NCBI GenBank assembly: GCA_039029195.1
Contig: JBCCGR010000044.1
Coordinates: 1-38,477, forward strand
From: JBCCGR01 sp039029195
GTDB lineage: Bacteria > Pseudomonadota > Alphaproteobacteria > Rhizobiales > Rhizobiaceae
Reading direction: 5' to 3'
Length of the DNA stretch: 38,477 nt
This document shows, piece by piece, positions 32,866 through 38,477 of this stretch. Under the pieces are notes generated by a model, which searched no databases, was not told the origin of the DNA, and saw nothing but the letters and a program-made list of their open reading frames with translations. Made by a program: the position numbers and the translations under genes. Every line of letters begins with the position of its first letter. Within the stretch, counting starts at the first letter, position 1.

Positions 32866-33867
32866 CTATGCCAGCGCCCTGATTTCTTCAATCAACGCTT
32901 TTGGGACAGCTACCCCGTCGCGGTCTGCTTTCTCCCGCAAGGCGAGACGACGGGAGCCGGGGAGGCGTGCGTCACCATCTGCATCAATCGCCTGTGCGAT
33001 CGTTGCTATTCGGTCTCCGAACCCGGGTGCGAAACCAGTTGGATCAAAGGCAACAATCAACTGGCCAACCCCGGGCGAGGGGCCTTCGGCGTCGAAGAAC
33101 GATGAGGCATCCCTGCTGAGGTTTGCTCCCGTGAGAGATGCAGCAAGCACTTCGACCACAAGCGCAAGGGCAGCGCCCTTGGCGTCTCCTAGCGGGATCA
33201 TTGTGCCACCCAATGCCGCTTTTGCGTCCGTTGTAGCATTTCCGTCGGCATCCAGCGCCCAGCCTTCGGGAATGGGATCGCCGGTCTTGGAGGCCGCCAT
33301 GATTTTGCCGCGCGCGACCTTTGACAGTGACAGGTCGATAACCAAAGACGGTGCATCATCCTGTGGGGCGCCAAAAGCGATTGGGTTGGTGCCAAATAGC
33401 GCCGATCCACCGCCCCATGGGGCCATGGCTTTCGGTGTGTTGGCAAACATGAGCGCGACGAGCCCCTGGTCCGCCAATCGTTCCATGACCTGCGAAAGCT
33501 GGCCGCAATGGTGTGAATTCCGAATAGCGGCGCAGGCGATGCCGCATTCTTTCGCCGCCGGGACCAAAGCCTCTTCCGCGGCGCGAAGTGCTGGATAGGC
33601 AAAACCACCTGCGGCATCGACAAGTATGAGCGCAGAACGGGGCTTTTCGACGGTGACTTTCGCCGTTCCGCCGACCTTCCCGGATCGCGCTTGCGCGGCA
33701 TAGGAGGGCACGCGTGAGAATCCATGGCCCTTTTGCCCGTCGCGCTCGGCATCGTAGAGCGATTGGGCGACCAGATTGGTTATACTATCTTCAACGCCCG
33801 ACGCTGAAAAAGCCGAAGCGATGAGGGCAATACCCTCATCGCGTTTCAGGTGAATGGTTTCGCTCAT
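32866..33867 (-). CDS. Ldh2-family (malate/L-lactate-type) dehydrogenase, possibly ComC-like (R)-sulfolactate dehydrogenase
   Basis: A 333-residue NAD(P)-dependent oxidoreductase of the Ldh2 family (L-lactate/malate/ureidoglycolate/sulfolactate dehydrogenases). KGHGFSRVPSYAAQ near 46-59 carries the conserved histidine. The NSHHCGQL block at 117-124 corresponds to the SNHFG motif of the family. FANTPKAMAPWGGGSALFGTNPIAF is also a family signature. It lies directly downstream of a SuyAB-like lyase pair, as (R)-sulfolactate dehydrogenase ComC does in sulfolactate degraders. Activity on another 2-hydroxy acid is equally possible from sequence alone. A 107-bp palindromic repeat separates it from suyB. 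Confidence 0.82.
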   Translation of the reverse strand: MSETIHLKRDEGIALIASAFSASGVEDSITNLVAQSLYDAERDGQKGHGFSRVPSYAAQARSGKVGGTAKVTVEKPRSALILVDAAGGFAYPALRAAEEALVPAAKECGIACAAIRNSHHCGQLSQVMERLADQGLVALMFANTPKAMAPWGGGSALFGTNPIAFGAPQDDAPSLVIDLSLSKVARGKIMAASKTGDPIPEGWALDADGNATTDAKAALGGTMIPLGDAKGAALALVVEVLAASLTGANLSRDASSFFDAEGPSPGVGQLIVAFDPTGFAPGFGDRIATIAQAIDADGDARLPGSRRLALREKADRDGVAVPKALIEEIRALA

Positions 33868-33896
33868 TTGACCGTCATTTTGTGTGTCACTGACAG

Positions 33897-34003
33897 TTTG
33901 TCATTGCCGCAACAGCGGCAATCTAGTGCGGCAGCCCAAAATGGCCCGGGCTACCTTCGGCATTCTAACGCCCTGGACACCCGCTTGTTGCGGGTGTGAC
34001 AAA
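33897..34003. repeat. Second palindromic repeat element (MITE-like)
   Basis: This 107-bp element fills most of the gap between the dehydrogenase and SuyB-like genes. It opens TTTGTCATTGCCGCAACA and its reverse-complement end reads TTTGTCACACCCGCAACA, so the 18-base termini match at 15 positions. Two hairpins are present: ATTGCCGC-aaca-GCGGCAAT at 33903-33922 and ACACCCGC-ttgtt-GCGGGTGT at 33977-33997. The layout equals that of the element at 5633-5712, though the sequence has diverged. It lacks any coding capacity and may form stem-loops in the transcript. Confidence 0.75.
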
Positions 34004-34028
34004 GGCGAAAGATACGTTGTTTTCCGGC

Positions 34029-35195
34029 CTAAGCGGAACGATAAAGCTTCGTCATTGAGAACTCGCGATGACCAAGCGCTTCAGCAGCCGTGTTGCGGCC
34101 ATTGGCAGTGCGACGGATCATTTCGATGAGATCATCACCGGCCTGATCGATGGTCTTTTCGCGGGTCAGAATGCCCGTCACATCAACGTCAATGTGCTCC
34201 GACATTGTCCGCAGTGTGCGCGGATTGGCCGAGATTTTGATTACCGGAACGATTGGGTTGCCCACCACATTGCCCTGGCCGGTCGGGAAGGTGTGGATCA
34301 CATAACCACCTGCAGCCATCAGCGTCACACATTCTGCAGCGGCGGACGAGGAATCCATAAAATAGAGGCCCGCGCCACTTTGCGGTGCTTCGGCAGGCTC
34401 AAGAATGTCCACATATTTGCACTCGCGACCAATCTTTTCGAGATTGCCCAGCGCCTTTTCCTCAATGGTGGTGAGGCCACCCAGGATGTTGCCTTTGGTT
34501 GGCTGGGAATCCGACAGATCGTCGGTTTGGTGGGCAAATATCACATCGTCCTGATAGGCCTTCCACATGGTGTACCAGCGCTCGCCGACCTCTTCGTTGA
34601 TCGCACGTTCTTTACAAATGTGCTCGGCACCGGTGATTTCGGAAGTCTCGCCGAAGCATCCATAAATGCCCTGCGGGATCAGCTTGTCATACATGTTGCC
34701 GACGGTCGGGCAGGAACCAAGACCGGTGGTCGTGTCGGACTCACCGCATTTTGTTGAAATCCAAAGTTCGGACATGTCGCACTCTTCGCGTTGTAATTCG
34801 GACGCGAAGTGGACAAATTCCTTGGCTTTCCAGGAAGCGGCACGGATTGTTTCCAGATCACCGTTTTGTTCAATGGAGAACTGCGCGACCGGCTTGCCAG
34901 TTTCGGCGATACCGTCAGCAATTTTGGCGGTCCAGCTTGGCTCGATGCCAATCACCACAACAGCGGCAACATTCGGGTTTGCGCCCGTGCCAATCATGGT
35001 GCGGAAGTGAAGTTCAAGGTCTTCACCAAACTGCAGGCGACCATAGGCGTGCGGAATGGCGAGCGTACCCTTGATGTTGTTGGCGACCGCCTCAACAGCC
35101 GCATTGGAGATGTCATCGACGGGGAGAATGAGCACGTGGTTGCGAACACCAACCCGGCCATTCTCGCGCCGGTAAGCCATGATTTTATCTGACAT
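34029..35195 (-). CDS. suyB: UxaA-family lyase large subunit, likely (2R)-sulfolactate sulfo-lyase beta (SuyB)
   Basis: A 388-residue, about 42-kDa protein of the altronate/galactarate dehydratase (UxaA) superfamily, lacking the N-terminal SAF domain, which is a separate gene next door. Visible blocks are RENGRVGVRNHVLILPVDDISN (residues 10 on), STKCGESDTTTGLGSCPTVGN at about 147-167, IYGCFGETSEITGAEH, GNILGGLTTIEEKALGN, and a C-terminal TFPTGQGNVVGNP. The split into a large and a small subunit and the KCGESDTTTGL pattern are as I remember for SuyB, which cleaves sulfolactate to pyruvate and sulfite. A sugar-acid dehydratase is the alternative. The upstream Shine-Dalgarno AAGGAG overlaps the suyA stop region, so the two are translationally linked. 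Confidence 0.68.
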   Translation of the reverse strand: MSDKIMAYRRENGRVGVRNHVLILPVDDISNAAVEAVANNIKGTLAIPHAYGRLQFGEDLELHFRTMIGTGANPNVAAVVVIGIEPSWTAKIADGIAETGKPVAQFSIEQNGDLETIRAASWKAKEFVHFASELQREECDMSELWISTKCGESDTTTGLGSCPTVGNMYDKLIPQGIYGCFGETSEITGAEHICKERAINEEVGERWYTMWKAYQDDVIFAHQTDDLSDSQPTKGNILGGLTTIEEKALGNLEKIGRECKYVDILEPAEAPQSGAGLYFMDSSSAAAECVTLMAAGGYVIHTFPTGQGNVVGNPIVPVIKISANPRTLRTMSEHIDVDVTGILTREKTIDQAGDDLIEMIRRTANGRNTAAEALGHREFSMTKLYRSA

Positions 35196-35207
35196 GATTT
35201 TGGCTCC

Positions 35208-35495
35208 TTACCAGCGCTTGGTTTTCAGATTGTGGGTGTGAACGTGTTCGCCGGTCGCGGCATCGCCCACGAATTTGCCGATGTCCTCGCCATATTTGAT
35301 GGCGGTATCACCGGTCTTGAGGTCTTTCAGCGCAACCTTATGGCCAATCGGCACATCGTGCTTGGCCTCGAGTTCGAATGAAGAATTGTCGTGGGTGACA
35401 ACGCACAGCATTTTCGTGCCGGCGGTCAGGCCTTCAACAACGACGACGCCGACATTGTCGGCATGCTCATGAACGAGCAGGTGGGGAATGCTCAA
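35208..35495 (-). CDS. suyA: SAF-domain small subunit, likely (2R)-sulfolactate sulfo-lyase alpha (SuyA)
   Basis: A 95-residue SAF-domain protein that matches the N-terminal domain of UxaA-type dehydratases. It contains HEHADNVGVVVVEGLTAG, DVPIGHKVALKDLKTGD and TAIKYGEDIGKFVGDA, and ends in HVHTHNLKTKRW, which is typical of this small subunit. It pairs with the large subunit 12 bp downstream. It starts with TTG (35495), six bases after GGAGA; no in-frame ATG is available, so the rare start is favoured. It is the first gene of the minus-strand unit and faces the divergent regulator. Confidence 0.72.
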   Translation of the reverse strand: MSIPHLLVHEHADNVGVVVVEGLTAGTKMLCVVTHDNSSFELEAKHDVPIGHKVALKDLKTGDTAIKYGEDIGKFVGDAATGEHVHTHNLKTKRW

Positions 35496-35549
35496 GCGAT
35501 TTCTCCGCGCATTTTGTGATTGTGAGGTGTGCCTATCACGAAGAGAAAT

Positions 35550-35561
35550 TCTTATACAAGA
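35550..35561. promoter_or_regulatory. Candidate GntR/HutC operator
   Basis: TCTTATACAAGA is an imperfect 12-bp palindrome (arms TCTT and AAGA). It lies in the 142-bp gap between the divergent suyA-like and gntR genes, 55 bp before suyA and 77 bp before gntR. HutC-subfamily operators are typically AT-rich palindromes with a central TATA or GTATAC-like core, which this resembles. On the minus strand it reads CTTGTATAAG and could also overlap a -10 box. The assignment is by position and pattern only. Confidence 0.4.
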
Positions 35562-35637
35562 GTTACTCTATCTTTTTTCGAGGATTCCCCTTATCTAATG
35601 CGCTGATCGCAATAAAGCCCTTCGTGAATCGTTTCCA

Positions 35638-36354
35638 ATGTCCGCCCCAACGAGCAATGAACCCCGTTACCGGCAGGTCTATGCTGCCGTGATGGAGCGC
35701 ATCTTTGCGGGAGAACTGGGCCCGGGCGCGATGCTTCCCTCAGAGGTGGATCTGGGGGCACAGCTTGGCGTCAGTCAGGGCACAGCCCGCAAGGCGCTCA
35801 TGGATCTAGAGCGCGACGGCGTCGTTGAACGACGACAGGGGAAGGGAACTTTCGTTGCCGCAACCACGGCGGAGCGCGCGCTGTTTCAGTTCTTTCGCTT
35901 GCGCACCCGCGCTGGCGAACCGGTGGTGCCTGAACTGGTTTCCGAACGCCTACGCAAACGAAAGCCGTTGGCCCGCGAGGCTGCTTTGCTTGCAGAGGAT
36001 GTCGGGTCCGTGGTCGAAATTGCCCGCGCGCGCTCGATTTCCGGCGCCAATCTCATTCGGGAAACGCTGGTGCTGCCCGCCACCTTCTACCCTGGCCTCA
36101 TGGAGCGCGCACCGCTCCCCAACACGCTTTACGTACTCTACCAGCAGGCCTTTGGCATTTCGATTGTCAAAGCCTCCGAGCAACTTCGCGCGGTTTTGGC
36201 AACGGTTGAGGATGCCGCCACACTGGAAGTGAAGCCCGGCGAACCCATGATGGAGGTGCAGCGCCAGGCGCACGACCTTCAGGGCCGTGTGGTTGAACTG
36301 CGCACCAGCCGCTACGTGACCCGCGATCTGCACTATGCGGTGGAACTGGGATGA
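35638..36354 (+). CDS. GntR/HutC-family transcriptional regulator
   Basis: A 238-residue regulator with an N-terminal winged helix-turn-helix (residues 10-75: PSEVDLGAQLGVSQGTARKA, ERRQGKGTFVA). A C-terminal UTRA effector-binding domain spans about 95-235. Proteins of this subfamily bind small acids or sugars and usually repress neighbouring catabolic genes. It is divergent from the SuyAB-like genes and leads into the tartrate-dehydrogenase-like gene, so it probably controls both units. The start at ATG 35638 gives the standard HutC length. Confidence 0.92.
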   Translation: MSAPTSNEPRYRQVYAAVMERIFAGELGPGAMLPSEVDLGAQLGVSQGTARKALMDLERDGVVERRQGKGTFVAATTAERALFQFFRLRTRAGEPVVPELVSERLRKRKPLAREAALLAEDVGSVVEIARARSISGANLIRETLVLPATFYPGLMERAPLPNTLYVLYQQAFGISIVKASEQLRAVLATVEDAATLEVKPGEPMMEVQRQAHDLQGRVVELRTSRYVTRDLHYAVELG

Positions 36355-36435
36355 GCTGGCTCACATTTCGGCCTTGCGTTTGGATGTGCGGGTGATCATC
36401 CTGTCCGGACAAATTCCCGATCAACTCATCTGCCC

Positions 36436-37512
36436 ATGAAAACCTACAAAGTTGCGGCCATTCCGGGTGACGGGATTGGCAAGGAGGTCATATCTGCCGG
36501 TGTTGAGGTGCTCACCGCGCTGGCCAATCGCGATGGCGGCTTCAAATTTGAGATCACCGACTTTGACTGGGGGTCCGACCGCTATCTCGCGACCGGCGCG
36601 ATGATGCCGGAAGACGGGCTGGATCAGCTCAAGCCCATGGATGCGATCTATTTTGGCTCGGCGGGCGATCCCCGCGTGCCAGATCACATATCACTTTGGG
36701 GCCTGCGTCTTGCCATCTGCCAGCCCTTTGATCAATACGCCAATGTTCGCCCCGCGCGCATTCTGCCAGGCATTGAAGGTCCATTGCGGGGTGTTTCGGG
36801 TGATGGCCTTGACTGGATCATCGTGCGCGAAAACACGGAGGGCGAATATGCTGGTGCCGGGGGCAGGGTGCATCGCGGGCACGATATTGAAACCGCGATG
36901 GATGTTTCTGTATTCACCCGTGCTGGCGTGGACCGCATTCAGCGGTTTGCGCTTGAACTGGCCCGTTCAAGGCCCGCCAAGCATCTGACTTTGGTCACCA
37001 AATCCAACGCCCAGCGCCATGGCATGGTCATGTGGGATGAGGTATTTGACAGCATCAAAGGTGACTATCCCGACATAGAAACCGACAAGATGCTGGTGGA
37101 TGCCATGACCACCCGTATGGTGCTTGATCCAAAATCCATCGATGTGGTGGTGGCAACCAATCTGCACGCGGATGTCCTGAGCGATCTCGCAGCCGCGCTG
37201 TCTGGCAGTATGGGGCTCGCGCCGACGGCCAATCTCAATCCTGAGCGCAAGTTCCCATCCATGTTCGAACCCATTCATGGCTCTGCGTTTGACATCATGG
37301 GGAAGGGGATTGCCAATCCAATTGGCGCGTTCTGGTCGGCCTCCATGTTGCTGGAGCATCTGGGTGAGACAAGTGCCGCCAGCACGTTGATGCGTGCCAT
37401 TGAGCGCTTCACCGAGAGTGGCGAAAACCGCCCGGCTGACCTCGGCGGCAATACCACCACGGTTCAGGTGCGCGATGCGGTCATCGAATTGATAGAGGGC
37501 AAAAACACATGA
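36436..37512 (+). CDS. Tartrate dehydrogenase / D-malate dehydrogenase family enzyme
   Basis: A 358-residue member of the isocitrate/isopropylmalate dehydrogenase superfamily. It opens KVAAIPGDGIGKEVI (5-19), and LWGLRLAICQPFDQYANVRP, ENTEGEYAGAGGR and DAMTTRMVLDP follow. The last contains Asp ligands for Mn or Mg. The C-terminal FEPIHGSAFDIMGKGIANPIG is diagnostic. The LRLAICQPFDQYANVRP region matches tartrate dehydrogenase/decarboxylase and DmlA rather than LeuB. It oxidises a D-2-hydroxy acid with NAD+, often with decarboxylation. The exact substrate is not fixed. It starts 81 bp after gntR and overlaps the next gene by ATGA. Confidence 0.88.
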   Translation: MKTYKVAAIPGDGIGKEVISAGVEVLTALANRDGGFKFEITDFDWGSDRYLATGAMMPEDGLDQLKPMDAIYFGSAGDPRVPDHISLWGLRLAICQPFDQYANVRPARILPGIEGPLRGVSGDGLDWIIVRENTEGEYAGAGGRVHRGHDIETAMDVSVFTRAGVDRIQRFALELARSRPAKHLTLVTKSNAQRHGMVMWDEVFDSIKGDYPDIETDKMLVDAMTTRMVLDPKSIDVVVATNLHADVLSDLAAALSGSMGLAPTANLNPERKFPSMFEPIHGSAFDIMGKGIANPIGAFWSASMLLEHLGETSAASTLMRAIERFTESGENRPADLGGNTTTVQVRDAVIELIEGKNT

Positions 37513-38477
37513 TTTCAACGCGTCTCACCCGGCTGTTTGATATCAACCATCCCATCATTTCCGCGCCGATGGCGCTCACCAGCGGCGGGGCCCTAGCTGC
37601 TGCGGTGACGAATGCCGGCGGGCTTGGACTGCTCGGTGGCGGTTATGCGGGCGTGCTGGGTGGCGAACCCGATCTTGATGAGGAATTGCGCAAGGCGGGG
37701 AACGCCGAAATCGGCATTGGTTTCATCACATGGGCGCTGGAACAGCGCCCTGAAATGCTTGACTGGGCGCTGGAAAAGAACCCGGTCTCCCTGTTCCTGT
37801 CCTTTGGTGATCCCGTGCCCTGGGCCACCAAGGCGCGCGATGCCGGGATCAAGGTGATTTGTCAGGTGCAATCGCTGGACGGCGCGAAACAGGCAATTGA
37901 GGCTGGCGCATCGGTGGTCGTTGCACAGGGGGGCGAAGCCGGGGGCCACGGCGGCAAGCGCGGCACGATGAATTTTGTGGCCGAAGTGAGCGATCTGCTT
38001 GCGCAGCGCTCGCCGGAAACCGTGCTTGTTGCTGCCGGAGGCATTGGCGATGGGCGGGGCCTTGCCGCCGCCCTGTCACTGGGTGCGGATGGCGTCGTGA
38101 TGGGGTCGCGTTTCTGGGCGGCGGATGAGGCGCTGACGCCTCAATGCGCGATCGACCGGGCACAGGCCGCCAGCGGCGATGAAACCATTCAGACCCAGAC
38201 AATTGATGCCATTCGTGGTGTGCCATGGCCGCGCGACTATTTCTATCGCATGTTGAAAAACCCGCTCGCGGAAGAATGGCAGGGCCGGGAAGAGGAAGCA
38301 TTTCAACGCTTTGGCGAACTGCGTGAAGAGTATGATTCAGCGCGCGCGGCGGCTGACTTTGACCGCATCGCCATCGTGGTGGGGGAGGTTGCCGGGCTGA
38401 TCAGCGAGCGCAAACCGGCCCGCGACATCGTGCTGGAAACAGTTCAACAGGCTGAAAACATCCTGAAGCGCAACGCC
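37509..38477 (+). CDS. Nitronate monooxygenase family FMN enzyme (partial, runs off the right edge)
   Basis: The frame opens at ATG 37509, overlapping the previous stop by 4 bp, and stays open for 323 codons to the end of the window. It has the TIM-barrel signature of nitronate monooxygenase/2-nitropropane dioxygenase: NHPIISAPMALTSGGALA, TNAGGLGLLGGGY, VVAQGGEAGGHGG (about 137-149), LVAAGGIGDGRGLAAALSLG, and GADGVVMGSRFWAADEA. These proteins use FMN to oxidise alkyl nitronates such as propionate 3-nitronate. Its role beside the tartrate-type dehydrogenase is unknown. The C-terminus lies outside the window but little should be missing. Confidence 0.9.
   Translation, partial: MISTRLTRLFDINHPIISAPMALTSGGALAAAVTNAGGLGLLGGGYAGVLGGEPDLDEELRKAGNAEIGIGFITWALEQRPEMLDWALEKNPVSLFLSFGDPVPWATKARDAGIKVICQVQSLDGAKQAIEAGASVVVAQGGEAGGHGGKRGTMNFVAEVSDLLAQRSPETVLVAAGGIGDGRGLAAALSLGADGVVMGSRFWAADEALTPQCAIDRAQAASGDETIQTQTIDAIRGVPWPRDYFYRMLKNPLAEEWQGREEEAFQRFGELREEYDSARAAADFDRIAIVVGEVAGLISERKPARDIVLETVQQAENILKRNA

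Noticed and set aside
33977..33997. Hairpin as a terminator after the SuyB-like gene
   Set aside because: No T-run follows in either direction, and the hairpin is one half of a larger palindromic repeat element.
1..38477. tRNA, rRNA, CRISPR arrays, insertion sequences, prophage genes
   Set aside because: Read by eye on both strands. No tRNA-like cloverleaf, regularly spaced direct repeats, transposase or integrase motifs were seen.

Overview
The window comes from an alphaproteobacterium. Its core is a nearly complete late-cobalt-insertion (aerobic-type) cobalamin (vitamin B12) gene set. CobN and CobW are present, and the proteins resemble those of Rhizobiales or Rhodobacterales. Several flanking genes (a SuyAB-like sulfo-lyase pair, an Ldh2-type dehydrogenase, a dipeptide/nickel-type ABC transporter) would fit a marine or host-associated heterotroph, but the sequence does not fix the genus. 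No tRNA, rRNA, CRISPR array, transposase or phage gene was seen.

Layout. (1) 1-1485, minus: the N-terminal part of a TadG-like pilus assembly protein that runs off the left edge. (2) 1651-3766, plus: an acyl-CoA dehydrogenase and 3-hydroxyisobutyrate dehydrogenase (mmsB), together pointing to valine breakdown. (3) 3767-4067: a structured intergenic region ending in a very strong intrinsic terminator. It may be a small RNA or a leader of cobQ. (4) 4068-11898, plus: cobQ, cobP, cobW, cobN, cobO, with a palindromic repeat element between cobQ and cobP. (5) 11908-14385: five genes with no known B12 role (GNAT acetyltransferase, DUF454 membrane protein, two TerB-like proteins around a hotdog thioesterase). 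(6) 14650-20174, plus: a small membrane protein and then the tightly overlapping corrin-ring genes cobH, cobL, cobI, cbiG-cobJ (fused) and cobM. (7) 20175-22330, minus: a 58-residue membrane peptide, cobK and cbiD. (8) 22405-26796, plus: cobA, cobB, cobC and cobD. (9) 26758-35495, minus: an alpha/beta hydrolase with a 530-residue acidic tail, an ABC transporter (fused ATPases and two permeases), an Ldh2-family dehydrogenase, and a SuyB/SuyA-like lyase pair. (10) 35638-38477, plus and divergent: a GntR/HutC regulator, a tartrate/D-malate-type dehydrogenase and a nitronate monooxygenase cut by the right edge.

How the B12 genes work together. CobA starts from uroporphyrinogen III. CobI, CobJ, CobM, CbiG/CbiD, CobK, CobL and CobH build hydrogenobyrinate. 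CobB amidates it, CobN (with CobS and CobT, not in this window) inserts cobalt, and CobO adenosylates. CobQ completes amidation, CobC and CobD attach the aminopropanol arm, and CobP activates cobinamide. The set is a hybrid: CbiG and CbiD, known from the anaerobic pathway, stand where CobF is expected, and no CobG or CobZ ring-contraction oxygenase is present here. No canonical B12 riboswitch was found anywhere in the window.

The right-hand third looks like a catabolic locus for a 2-hydroxy acid, possibly (R)-sulfolactate, with two divergent transcription units around a GntR-family repressor. That substrate is an inference from SuyAB and ComC-like similarity.
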